A DNA stretch of 33,582 nucleotides from Bacteroides sp. (GTDB taxonomy: Bacteria; Bacteroidota; Bacteroidia; Bacteroidales; Muribaculaceae). Below are positions 17,010 through 24,545 of this stretch, one piece after another; positions within the stretch are counted from its first letter, which is position 1, and each line of letters starts with the position of its first letter. A model generated the notes under the pieces. That model was not told the DNA's origin. It worked only from the letters and a program-made list of their open reading frames with translations, and ran no database searches. The position numbers and the translations under genes are program-made. Where the stretch lies: NCBI GenBank assembly GCA_014802345.1, contig JAAVCM010000013.1:38240-71821 (forward strand). The letters run 5' to 3'.

Positions 17010-18491
17010 TCAGTTGTTGTTGACCATGCTCACTGCGCGGCACCAGCCTTGATAGAGAGGCTCGTCGCGTGCAGGGTCACATTCAGGGATTATTATGTCG
17101 TCACACTTGCGTATGGCGGCTACCTCGTCAAGAGTCTTCCACTCGCCGAGGGCGAGACCGTTCATGATTACTGCTCCGAAAGCCGATGCTTCCTCGATGT
17201 CGGCACGGTTGACGTTGACATTGAGCATATTGGCTTGGAAAGTCATCAGATAGTTATTCTTTGTCGGGCCGCCGTCGACACGGAGTTCCGAGAGGGTCAC
17301 CCCGGCGCGCCCGGTCATCGTGTCGATAAGGTCTTTAATCTGGAAAGCGATGGCTTCGAGAGCCGCGCGGCATATATGACCCTTTTCGGTGGCAAGCGTC
17401 ATGCCGACAATGGCTGCCTTTGCCTCCGAGTTCCACCACGGTGCGCCGAGGCCGGCGAAGGCGGGGACGAAGTAGACACCCCCGTTGTCGGGGACACTCA
17501 GAGCCTCACCCTCGACCTCTGCGGGGCCGTTGATAAGATGGAGCTTGTCGGTGAGCCACTTGATAGTAGCACCCGTACAGTGGATATTGCCTTCAAAAGC
17601 ATAATGCACCTTGCCGAGCGCGGCAAAACCTATCGAGGTACAGAGACCTTCGGGAGGAGTCATTGCCTCCTCGCCGATGTTGACCATCACGGATGAACCG
17701 GTTCCGTAGGTTGCCTTGCCCATACCGCGGGTGAAACACATCTGACCGACAAGTGCGCCGTGGGAGTCGCCGATGGCACCTGCGATGGGAATTTCCTCGT
17801 CAAAAAGACCTTCGATTGTGGTCTGTCCGAACACGGAGTCCGACGGCAATGCCTTGGGAAGCATCGAGGCGGGAATACCGAAGATGTCAAGCAGTTCGGC
17901 ATCCCAGTCGAGAGTGTGGATGTTGAACAGGAGCGTACGCGAGGCGTTGGTGTAGTCACAGGTGTGTGATTTGCCCCCGGTGAGCTTCCATATCAGCCAC
18001 GACTCCATGGTACCCATCAGGAGTTCGCCCCGGGCAGCCATCTCTGCGGCACCCTCAACATTGTCGAGAATCCATTTCACGCCTGTTGCGGAGAAATAGG
18101 GGTCAATCATCAGGCCGCTCTTTGCACGCACGGTCGGCTCATGCCCCGCCTCTTTGAGCTTGCGGCAGAGGTCGGCTCCGCGCTGGCACTGCCAGACCAC
18201 GGCGTTGTGAACCGGCTCACCTGTAAGGCGGTTCCAGACGACCACCGTCTCACGCTGGTTGGTGATGGCGAGTGACCATTTTGCGCCGGAAAAATCCATT
18301 CCGGTGAGAAGCACATTTATGGCTTTGACGACGTTGTCGTAAATCTCCACCGGGTCATGCTCCACCCAGCCTGTACGAGGATAATACTGATGATGCTCGA
18401 TGTTGACGCGGTTGGACAACCGATAGTCTTCAAACAACATCGCTTTCGTAGCCGATGTGCTTTGATCTATGGCTATTACTTTGTTTGTCAT
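17010..18491 (-). CDS. FGGY-family carbohydrate kinase, glycerol-kinase-like
   Basis: A 493-residue kinase of the actin-like ASKHA fold. The start at MTNKVIAIDQSTSATKA carries the N-terminal phosphate-binding motif; the longer frame overlaps the transketolase gene. Other motifs: TNQRETVVVWNR, a DPYFSATGVKWIL segment very like glycerol kinase, AIGDSHGALVGQ with the probable catalytic Asp, ATYGTGSSVMVN (phosphate 2) and RVDGGPTKNNYLM (adenosine motif). Automated tools may call it glycerol kinase or xylulokinase. Position after a split transketolase and before a sugar isomerase indicates a ketose substrate instead, such as D-apulose. No glpD or glycerol facilitator is nearby. Confidence 0.85.
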   Translation of the reverse strand: MTNKVIAIDQSTSATKAMLFEDYRLSNRVNIEHHQYYPRTGWVEHDPVEIYDNVVKAINVLLTGMDFSGAKWSLAITNQRETVVVWNRLTGEPVHNAVVWQCQRGADLCRKLKEAGHEPTVRAKSGLMIDPYFSATGVKWILDNVEGAAEMAARGELLMGTMESWLIWKLTGGKSHTCDYTNASRTLLFNIHTLDWDAELLDIFGIPASMLPKALPSDSVFGQTTIEGLFDEEIPIAGAIGDSHGALVGQMCFTRGMGKATYGTGSSVMVNIGEEAMTPPEGLCTSIGFAALGKVHYAFEGNIHCTGATIKWLTDKLHLINGPAEVEGEALSVPDNGGVYFVPAFAGLGAPWWNSEAKAAIVGMTLATEKGHICRAALEAIAFQIKDLIDTMTGRAGVTLSELRVDGGPTKNNYLMTFQANMLNVNVNRADIEEASAFGAVIMNGLALGEWKTLDEVAAIRKCDDIIIPECDPARDEPLYQGWCRAVSMVNNN

Positions 18492-18537
18492 GGGTATGTC
18501 TGATTTTAGGTATTCTTTGATTGGCTGGTCTAACCCA

Positions 18538-19482
18538 TTACTTCTCCCCGGCGGGAGCGGCAGACGTAAATTCGAGAGCCGCACGGACTATTCCATCGGT
18601 ATCGAGGCCGTAATGAGCGAAAATCTCTTTTGAATTGCCGTGAACCACATCCTCGTCGGGAATACCCAGAATCTTCACCGGAACCGGATTTTCAGATATG
18701 GTTTCAGCAACGGCCGCACCAAGTCCACCGTAGTGGCTGTGTTCCTCGACAGTGATGATGCGTCCGGTCTCGCGGGCTGCTTTGAGGATAGCCTCTGTGT
18801 CGAGAGGCTTGATGAAGGCCATGTCAAGCACGCGGGCGCTGATTCCCTGCTCTGCAAGGCGGAGGGCTGCATGATAGGCGTGATAGACGGTCTCGCCGGT
18901 AGCGATGATGGTGAGGTCGGAACCATCGGTGAGCATATTGGCCTTTCCGAATTCAAAGGGGAAATCGTCGTTTTCATACACGTCGGGGACGGCTGCACGA
19001 CCTACGCGGACATAAACAGGTTCAGGGCGTCCGGTCAGCATCCTGACGAGGCGTGCTGTCTGGCGTGCGTCGCAGGGAAGGACGATGTTCATGCCGGGGA
19101 AGGTGCGGAGGACGGCAATATCGTGGAGACTGTGGTGGGTGGCACCGAGAGCACCGTAGGCCACACCCCCGCTCACGCCGAGAATCTTGACGTTGGTGCG
19201 GTTGTAGGCCACGTCGACCTTCACCTGTTCAAGACTGCGGGCCACATAGAAGCAGGCGGGGCCGCAGACATAGGCTTTCTTTCCGCTGTGGGCAAGTCCG
19301 GCCGAAATGCCGACGGCATTCTGCTCGGCTATGCCGCACTCCACGAATTGGTCGGGCAGTTCCTTGGCGAAATCGCCAAGTGTCACCGAGCCTCGTGCGT
19401 CAGTTGTAACGGCCACTATTGATTTGTCGGTCTTGGCCAGTTCGAGGAGAGTATCTGTAAATGCTTTACGGCAGGCTATCAT
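18538..19482 (-). CDS. Transketolase-like, C-terminal subunit
   Basis: 314 residues covering the pyrimidine-binding and C-terminal domains of transketolase as a separate subunit. Motifs: QFVECGIAEQNAVGISAGLA (with the Glu that activates thiamine diphosphate), GVSGGVAYGALGATHHSLHD, and the C-domain RIITVEEHSHYGGLG. It overlaps the N-terminal subunit gene by an ATGA, so the pair is translationally coupled and should assemble 1:1. Two-subunit transketolases occur in specialised sugar pathways, among them apulose 4-phosphate transketolase (AptA/AptB). The exact acceptor and donor are inferred. It is 46 bp upstream of the kinase. Confidence 0.9.
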   Translation of the reverse strand: MIACRKAFTDTLLELAKTDKSIVAVTTDARGSVTLGDFAKELPDQFVECGIAEQNAVGISAGLAHSGKKAYVCGPACFYVARSLEQVKVDVAYNRTNVKILGVSGGVAYGALGATHHSLHDIAVLRTFPGMNIVLPCDARQTARLVRMLTGRPEPVYVRVGRAAVPDVYENDDFPFEFGKANMLTDGSDLTIIATGETVYHAYHAALRLAEQGISARVLDMAFIKPLDTEAILKAARETGRIITVEEHSHYGGLGAAVAETISENPVPVKILGIPDEDVVHGNSKEIFAHYGLDTDGIVRAALEFTSAAPAGEK

Positions 19483-20312
19483 AAGTTGGATTCATTAGCG
19501 ATTCGACATTCAATTTCTTTAATTGCAGTACGGTACTGCTCTTCGTCAGGCACACCGTGATGCCACTTGGCGACATTTTCCATGAAGGAAACTCCGCGGC
19601 CCTTTGTGGTCTCCGAGATGATGAGATGCGGTTTGCCGCAGTTATAGTCAATGGCATGGAAAGTCTTCACGAGGTCAGCGACATCATCGCCGTTTGCGGT
19701 GACTACGTCCCAGCCGAAAGAGCTCCATCGCTCGGTGATGTTCTCGATTGCCATCACGTCCTCTGTGTTGCCGCTGATCTGGAGATGATTTCGGTCGATG
19801 ACGGCTACAAGGTTGTCAAGTTTGAAATGGCTTGCAGACATGGCGGCCTCGTAGATTGAGCCTTCTCCCTGTTCGCCGTCGCCCATCACAACGAATGTGC
19901 GGTAAGGCTTCGAATCCATTTTTGCAGCCAGAGCCATCCCGACCCCTATCGAGAGACCGTGGCCAAGAGCGCCCGAACTGACCTCGATGCCGTTGACCTC
20001 GATGGTGGGATGTCCCGAAAGGATTGATCCGAATTGCCCGAGTGTGTCGGTCAGCTCATGCGTGAAGTAGCCGCGTGATTCAAGTGTCACATAGAGTGCC
20101 TCGACGCAATGACCCTTGCTGAGGATGAAGCGGTCACGGTCCGGGTCTGAAGGATTGGACGGATCAATGTTCATTACGTCAAAGTAGAGAGCCGTAAGTA
20201 CATTAAGACACGAGAGATCGCCTCCGATATGACCTGCTTTCGCACGGTAAACGACTTCCATAAGCCGTTTGCGGTTGATCTCTGACTGTAGTTTTAATTC
20301 ATGGTTAGTCAT
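19479..20312 (-). CDS. Transketolase-like, N-terminal (thiamine diphosphate-binding) subunit
   Basis: 277 residues forming the pyrophosphate-binding half of transketolase. Motifs: the AGHIGGDLSCLNVLTALYF start, DRFILSKGHCVEALY, SGALGHGLSIGVGMALA, and the thiamine diphosphate/Mg motif GDGEQGEGSIYEAA...N (conserved N in DNLVAVIDRNHLQ). It is the first gene of the five-gene minus-strand operon. The stop overlaps the C-terminal subunit start (ATGA). The natural overlap and intact termini show a true two-gene enzyme, not a frameshifted transketolase. Confidence 0.92.
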   Translation of the reverse strand: MTNHELKLQSEINRKRLMEVVYRAKAGHIGGDLSCLNVLTALYFDVMNIDPSNPSDPDRDRFILSKGHCVEALYVTLESRGYFTHELTDTLGQFGSILSGHPTIEVNGIEVSSGALGHGLSIGVGMALAAKMDSKPYRTFVVMGDGEQGEGSIYEAAMSASHFKLDNLVAVIDRNHLQISGNTEDVMAIENITERWSSFGWDVVTANGDDVADLVKTFHAIDYNCGKPHLIISETTKGRGVSFMENVAKWHHGVPDEEQYRTAIKEIECRIANESNL

Positions 20313-20376
20313 AAGAAGTACAATATTGTCAGGTGATAAACCTACATAAAGGGGGTCTGATAGCTGTGTCGGGCCG

Positions 20377-20408
20377 CGTATGTAGGTGACACTGCGAAAT
20401 TAATCAAA
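20377..20408 (-). promoter_or_regulatory. Weak candidate promoter for the transketolase-kinase-isomerase-porter operon
   Basis: On the minus strand TTTG (20405-20408), 20 nt, then TACATACG (20377-20384). Spacing is right but the -7 element departs from TAnnTTTG at two bases. The leader would be about 60 nt. Confidence 0.3.
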
Positions 20409-20506
20409 AGTTTTAACATATACACCACGAAATCCATATTTTTTCTGAATCCATGAACCGATTTGCGGAAATGCGCGTTATCGTATATGAACGTCAACTA
20501 TTGTTT

Positions 20507-21691
20507 ATGAAAGGGAAAACAAGATTGTTAATGGTGTTAGCAGCTTTATGTCCCTTGGGCCTGTCGGCTCAAGGGATTGCTGATGTTGTGGCATCTCTTG
20601 AAAAATCAGGGTGCTACGAGGCTAACGCAAGTTTCAACGTATCGCTCCCGCAGAGCGACAACGATGTGGTCTACAATGTAAGCCTCTCGTCGGCTCCATC
20701 GCCTTCCGACCCACTCTCGCCATGTTCCTATCTGACCGAATGGACCATGGACACCCCTTCGGGTGTCGTGAAAGGTTTTTCTGCCTATTATGACGGCCAC
20801 CATTACCGCTACCGCAACGAGCGTCTGCAAGAATACCATACCGAATGGGACTCGATTCCCTTCATGCCGAGGGGCAACTCCGAAGGGGTTCAGGCTTCGG
20901 CTCAGTTCACCGACCTTTATCCTTCATATATAGCCCGCGAACTGTCGCGCATGAATTCCGACGGCCGCTACACCATCACCGTAAAGCCTGACGCTATTTT
21001 CGACGGCAAGAAGGCCATACAGGTCATGGCGGTAATGAAAGTCAACGATGTCACCGCGATGGAGAAGCGTTTCATCTTCGACGCGTCGACCCTCCTACCC
21101 CTCCGCATCGACACCGAGAGCAATCCCGGCCAGATTACGGAGCAGTCAATGCTCGTCACCTATACATATCCTGAGAGCATGGGGTGTCCCGACATCAGCG
21201 AGGAGGCTCTGACAACCGCATATCCCGAAGTGTTCGAGAAGTACAGGGAAAACAATTTCCGCATCGAGAATCTCGCCGGAACTCAGGTTCCGACATTCTC
21301 GCTCCCGACCACCACAGGCGAACGCTACACCTATCACCGGGGCGACCGCTTCGCCGCACCGACGGTGATTGCGCTCCTCGATCCGTCGGCCGGATTCAAT
21401 TCGGAGCTTGTCGGAGCCGTCAGGGGTGCGGTCGACCGCCTTCCTTCTCAGGCCGACGTGATATGGGTGTTCAACTCGACCAACATTGATGCTATCGAGG
21501 CAATAGTCCCTGCCATCCGTCCCGGCGAACATCTGCTGATGAACGGCAAATCCCTTGCCCGCGACTGCGGAGCCGCTTCCCTTCCGGTCGTGATTATGAC
21601 CGACAGCAGCGGCAAAGTAAAAAATGTGGTGCTGGGATTCAACAACGAGCTGGGAAATGTTGTTTTACAGACGATGGCACTTGTCGAGTGA
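20507..21691 (+). CDS. Secreted protein with thioredoxin-like C-terminal domain lacking CxxC
   Basis: 394 residues. The start at MKGKTRLLMVLAALC begins a signal peptide cleaved after GLSA; the upstream ATG would add a non-signal extension. The middle part (about 25-240) is a beta-rich domain reminiscent of LolA-like or DUF2092-type lipoprotein-binding folds (for example KRFIFDASTLLPLRIDT). The C-terminal part, from about AGTQVPTFSLPTTTGERY, follows the TlpA/AhpC redoxin pattern with a cis-Pro-like loop (GAASLPVVIMTDSSGKV), but there is no CxxC where the active site should be. It cannot be a classic disulfide reductase. It is 83 bp upstream of tpx on the same strand, which gives a loose redox context. 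Function unknown. Confidence 0.7.
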   Translation: MKGKTRLLMVLAALCPLGLSAQGIADVVASLEKSGCYEANASFNVSLPQSDNDVVYNVSLSSAPSPSDPLSPCSYLTEWTMDTPSGVVKGFSAYYDGHHYRYRNERLQEYHTEWDSIPFMPRGNSEGVQASAQFTDLYPSYIARELSRMNSDGRYTITVKPDAIFDGKKAIQVMAVMKVNDVTAMEKRFIFDASTLLPLRIDTESNPGQITEQSMLVTYTYPESMGCPDISEEALTTAYPEVFEKYRENNFRIENLAGTQVPTFSLPTTTGERYTYHRGDRFAAPTVIALLDPSAGFNSELVGAVRGAVDRLPSQADVIWVFNSTNIDAIEAIVPAIRPGEHLLMNGKSLARDCGAASLPVVIMTDSSGKVKNVVLGFNNELGNVVLQTMALVE

Positions 21692-21774
21692 CCCCCGTCA
21701 GACGACAATCCATCCCCCCTACACCACCCCACTGATTAATTCTGACAACAAACAATTAAAACTATTTTACATAT

Positions 21775-22284
21775 ATGGAAACCGTATTTTTCAAAGGCCA
21801 GCCGTGCCATACCTGCGGCACCGTCCCCACAATCGGCGAAACCGCTCCCTGCTTCCACCTCGCAGGTGCAGACCTCTCTCAGCTTCTCTGCACTGATTTC
21901 GCAGGCAAGCGAGTAGTCCTCAATATTTTCCCCAGCCTTGACACCGAAGTCTGCGCCCGAAGCGTCCGCCGCTTCAACGAGGAGGCAGCCAAACTTGACG
22001 ACGTGGTAGTCATCTGCGTCTCGATGGACCTCCCCTTCGCCATGGGTCGTTTCTGCACGATGGAAAACATCAAGAACGTGCTTTTCGGTTCTGCATTCCG
22101 CTCGCCCCTTTTCGGACAGAAGTACGGCGTGCAGCTCGTCGACGGCCCTCTCGCAGGTCTTCTCGCACGTTGCGTGCTTGTGCTTGACGAAAACCGCCGC
22201 GTGATTTTCCGCGACCTCGTCGAGGAAATCACCAACGAGCCTGACTACGATGCAGCCCTCAAAGTTCTCCGCAAGGAAGCGTAA
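21775..22284 (+). CDS. tpx: Thiol peroxidase, atypical 2-Cys peroxiredoxin
   Basis: 169 residues, the standard Tpx length. It reduces hydroperoxides with electrons from thioredoxin. The peroxidatic cysteine is C60 in PSLDTEVCARSVRRF and the resolving cysteine is C94 in RFCTMENIKNV; FFKGQP and GDGP-like LVDGPLAGLLAR segments also match. The protein has unusual extra cysteines, including C11 and C14 as CHTC in the N-terminal hairpin, plus C26, C39, C81 and one in LLARCVLV. It has no signal peptide and is probably cytosolic. A strong hairpin follows the gene. Confidence 0.95.
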   Translation: METVFFKGQPCHTCGTVPTIGETAPCFHLAGADLSQLLCTDFAGKRVVLNIFPSLDTEVCARSVRRFNEEAAKLDDVVVICVSMDLPFAMGRFCTMENIKNVLFGSAFRSPLFGQKYGVQLVDGPLAGLLARCVLVLDENRRVIFRDLVEEITNEPDYDAALKVLRKEA

Positions 22285-22320
22285 GGCCGCTAACCACAGT
22301 TAAGAATAATATTACATTTC

Positions 22321-22359
22321 CTACCCCTGTATGATCTGAAATCCATCATACAGGGGTAG
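22321..22359. terminator. Hairpin terminator after tpx
   Basis: Perfect 15-bp stem, CTACCCCTGTATGAT (22321-22335) with ATCATACAGGGGTAG (22345-22359), loop of 9 nt. The T-tract is weak. Confidence 0.65.
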
Positions 22360-22598
22360 CTTCATATCCTCAAAATTAACACGCTATTTGTTGAATTGAG
22401 AAATTAATTATTTAACATAAGACTAATTATCATTGAAATATATTTTTCTTATGTCGAACTCATAGGGTTAGCTATATCAAGATCTTTTACACACCTCATA
22501 AAGCGAATTTAATAGTAATTAATCCATACGATTCTCCCCCTATACATCACATAGAATACAAATTACTTTGATTTTGTAATATTTAATTACTCATTTTA

Positions 22599-22630
22599 CT
22601 TGTATAATAAAAAAAATTACCATAAATTTG
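22599..22630 (+). promoter_or_regulatory. Promoter of the structured RNA / YbjN-like gene
   Basis: CTTG at 22599-22602, exactly 20 nt (A/T-only for most of its length), then TAAATTTG at 22623-22630, a full match to TAnnTTTG. The transcript should start near 22637, just ahead of the closing stem of the RNA. Confidence 0.7.
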
Positions 22631-22636
22631 CTGTGT

Positions 22637-22881
22637 AGATTCAAACGCAGAAGCCTATTATTGGGCTATGTGGGTGGGGTCTGCAAATATTTTTTTGAAG
22701 CGTTTACTTGACGCTCTTTCTTGACCATCAGAAACTTCGCAACTTTCTCAGGTTAGTCAGGATTGTAGCAACAGTAGATGCCTACTGGATAGGCCTATAT
22801 CTCCAATCTATGACATCCTCATGTCATGGATTGGTATATAGCTATATTCTGCGTGAGGCTTCTGCGTGTTGTTCGTTCAAC
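22637..22881 (+). ncRNA. Candidate structured RNA, class not recognised
   Basis: A perfect 12-bp closing stem, ACGCAGAAGCCT (22645-22656) with AGGCTTCTGCGT (22856-22867), encloses about 200 nt. Inside: AGCGT/ACGCT hairpin at 22699-22715; CAGTAG-ATGC-CTACTG at 22772-22787, mutually exclusive with GCCTA/TAGGC at 22780-22794; and a long stem CCAATCTATGACAT (22803-22816) with ATGTCATGGATTGG (22821-22834), 14 pairs including one G-U, loop CCTC, extendable through TATA-rich flanks. A GTTG/CAAC hairpin (22868-22881) follows. A second TCTGCGT at 22848-22854 offers an alternative partner for the 5' strand, so two folds are possible. A further hairpin CCCAG/CTGGG (22955-22975) lies before the next gene. 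It could be a separate small RNA or a 350-nt leader. No T-tract terminator is visible between it and the gene. Confidence 0.6.
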
Positions 22882-22990
22882 TAACCGGGCAATGCGAAGG
22901 CCTCTGATGGTGGAATGGACAACAGTATGGCTCTCACGCTTCATTGTATATATACCCAGATAGGGGGCCACTGGGATTAAAAATTAAATT

Positions 22991-23356
22991 ATGCAGATAT
23001 ATAAAAACTGGCTGCGCAGAAATTCAATCCCTTATCGGGAAGAATCGTTTGGTATTGCTTTTCAATACCAAGGAGGAAGTTTCATCATTGCTGACAATGA
23101 AAATGACAAGGAGTATTTTCATCTTATTATGCCTGGCATCATGGATGTGAGAGGCAATAAATTGCAAGTTTTCGAGGCAGCAAATACTATTACATCTGAG
23201 ATAAAATGCGTAAAGTGTTTTATTGCTGGGGGAGATAGTGTTTGGCTTGCGACTGAAATACTTCTTGATAAAACACCTGAAATAGATTCGATAATGCCAA
23301 GACTTTTAGGTATGCTTCACGGAGCTCGTATGAGATTCCAAAACGAAATGAATTAG
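22991..23356 (+). CDS. Small YbjN-like protein
   Basis: 121 residues, no signal peptide or membrane segment. The pattern of an N-terminal helix, a beta-hairpin (SFGIAFQYQGGSFIIADNEND), a strand pair (FHLIMPGIMD) and a final long helix resembles the YbjN / type III chaperone-like fold; the similarity is by eye and weak. The start at MQIYKNWL follows an AT-rich stretch 15 nt after a small hairpin. It lies in an AT-rich island and is linked to the structured RNA upstream. Function unknown; a regulator, chaperone or immunity-like protein are all possible. Confidence 0.6.
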   Translation: MQIYKNWLRRNSIPYREESFGIAFQYQGGSFIIADNENDKEYFHLIMPGIMDVRGNKLQVFEAANTITSEIKCVKCFIAGGDSVWLATEILLDKTPEIDSIMPRLLGMLHGARMRFQNEMN

Positions 23357-23448
23357 GCAAAATTGTTTGATATCGCCGTACAAGCATAAGTAAATTTTGT
23401 TCAGCCTTATCATAACTATGAAACCTTACTCTAAAAACTAAGAAAATA

Positions 23449-23485
23449 AATATGAACCGTTCACAAATTGTGAACGGTTCATATT
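23449..23485. terminator. Perfect 18-bp palindrome, probable bidirectional terminator
   Basis: Arms 23449-23466 and 23468-23485 are perfect complements around a single central base (core GAACCGTTCACAA). It lies between the converging YbjN-like and phospholipase genes with A-rich and T-rich flanks. A protein-binding site is an alternative. Confidence 0.6.
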
Positions 23486-23597
23486 CTTATAAGTTTGTTT
23501 TGATTAATACGACTTTGACATACGACATCAAAATATGACAGATTGTATTATTGTTAAAGAATTTTCCTTATATTGAATATCCGTTAACAATCAATGA

Positions 23598-24446
23598 TTA
23601 ATAGTCGCTGAACAGTTTTGGCTTGATGACGAGACCGACGCGGAGCATCGAGTGAAATTCCTTGAAGGCAAGCAGACCTTCGCCGTAGCCGTTGTAGTAC
23701 TGGACGAAAAGATACTGGTTGTCACGCGGAAAAATACGGTAGTTGACCTCGACGGTTGTATTGTAGTTCAGACGCCATCCCTTACGCTTCACGAGGTTGA
23801 CGGCAAGTCCCAGACGGCCGTTGCGCGAACTGACGGAGGTACCTATCTGATAGATGCCGCAATAGTCGAGGATGTCACGGTTCTCGGCTCCGTCGATGAT
23901 TGGAAGCCAGACCTTGCTGTGGACGAGAAGCTGGGGGTCTATCATGATGCTCCCCGCGATGCTGAGACGGTTCCACGAGCGCGAAGCCGCACCGTCACGT
24001 CCGTTAGACTCATGTTCGGCGATAAGGCTCACCTTGCCGACAAAACGACCCTTGACAAACAGCGGCTTTGTCAGGCCGATACCGGGATTGAAATTCAGGT
24101 CGGTCATCGGCATCGAGTCCTCAAGGATGTTCCAGAAACATTTCTGCGAATAGAACAAATAGAGATATGTGCCGAAAGGGAGTGTGCTTCGGGTAAGACG
24201 CTGGGCTATTGAAATCTGAAATTTGATGTTGCAGTTGTCGCGGGTGATGCGCGGCCCCACCGGACAGCCGAAAATGAAATAATTGTCCTTATATAGTCCG
24301 AAATATGGTCCGTCGTCAAACGCACGCCGGACGCTGTCCGTGTTTATTTCATCATTTGCGATGGCCACAATCTGGGCAGCCGCTTTGTCGACCGATGCGG
24401 CGAGAAGCGCAATGGCCAGAAACGTGAGGCGCAGTAGCATTTTCAT
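23598..24446 (-). CDS. pldA: Outer membrane phospholipase A (OMPLA family)
   Basis: A 282-residue protein that hydrolyses acyl chains of phospholipids in the outer membrane, as a 12-strand barrel active as a calcium-dependent dimer in known members. The start at MKMLLRLTFLAIALLAA gives a signal peptide ending at KAAA; longer frames run through the divergent promoter. The catalytic triad is conserved with exact spacing to Escherichia coli PldA (H142, S144, N156): here H145, S147 and N159 in AEHESNGRD and SRSWNR. Other matches are YFIFGCPVG, YLYLFYSQKCFWN and a C-terminal strand. It is divergent from the DUF4369 lipoprotein gene, 99 bp apart. Confidence 0.92.
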   Translation of the reverse strand: MKMLLRLTFLAIALLAASVDKAAAQIVAIANDEINTDSVRRAFDDGPYFGLYKDNYFIFGCPVGPRITRDNCNIKFQISIAQRLTRSTLPFGTYLYLFYSQKCFWNILEDSMPMTDLNFNPGIGLTKPLFVKGRFVGKVSLIAEHESNGRDGAASRSWNRLSIAGSIMIDPQLLVHSKVWLPIIDGAENRDILDYCGIYQIGTSVSSRNGRLGLAVNLVKRKGWRLNYNTTVEVNYRIFPRDNQYLFVQYYNGYGEGLLAFKEFHSMLRVGLVIKPKLFSDY

Positions 24447-24512
24447 CGGATGTGAATGTTGATCAAGGAAGATAAAATTGATAGTCGGAGCAATATAGGC
24501 ATAATCCGGGTG

Positions 24513-24520
24513 CAAATATA
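24513..24520 (-). promoter_or_regulatory. Candidate -7 element for pldA
   Basis: TATATTTG on the minus strand, 67 nt before the start codon. There is no TTTG at the expected -33 position. Confidence 0.4.
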
Positions 24521-24532
24521 AGCAAAATTTAG

Positions 24533-24540
24533 TAATTTTG
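24533..24540 (+). promoter_or_regulatory. Candidate -7 element for the DUF4369 lipoprotein gene
   Basis: TAATTTTG matches TAnnTTTG but ends only 5 nt before the ATG at 24546, so the mRNA would be nearly leaderless. The -33 TTTG is absent. Confidence 0.3.
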
Positions 24541-24545
24541 CGCCC

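Noticed and set aside
17010-18491. True glycerol kinase (glpK)
   Set aside because: Sequence motifs are close to GlpK, but the gene sits in an isomerase-transketolase-porter operon with no glycerol genes nearby, so only the FGGY family call is given.
18640-19422. Plus-strand frame of 260 codons
   Set aside because: It is fully antisense to the transketolase C-terminal subunit, whose motifs are unmistakable; the plus-strand product has no family features.
18538-20312. Split transketolase as a frameshifted pseudogene
   Set aside because: The halves join by an ATGA overlap with complete domain termini, as in known two-subunit transketolases.
22944-23150. Alternative frame ahead of the YbjN-like gene
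   Set aside because: It overlaps the better frame starting at 22991, and most of its product has no coherent fold pattern.
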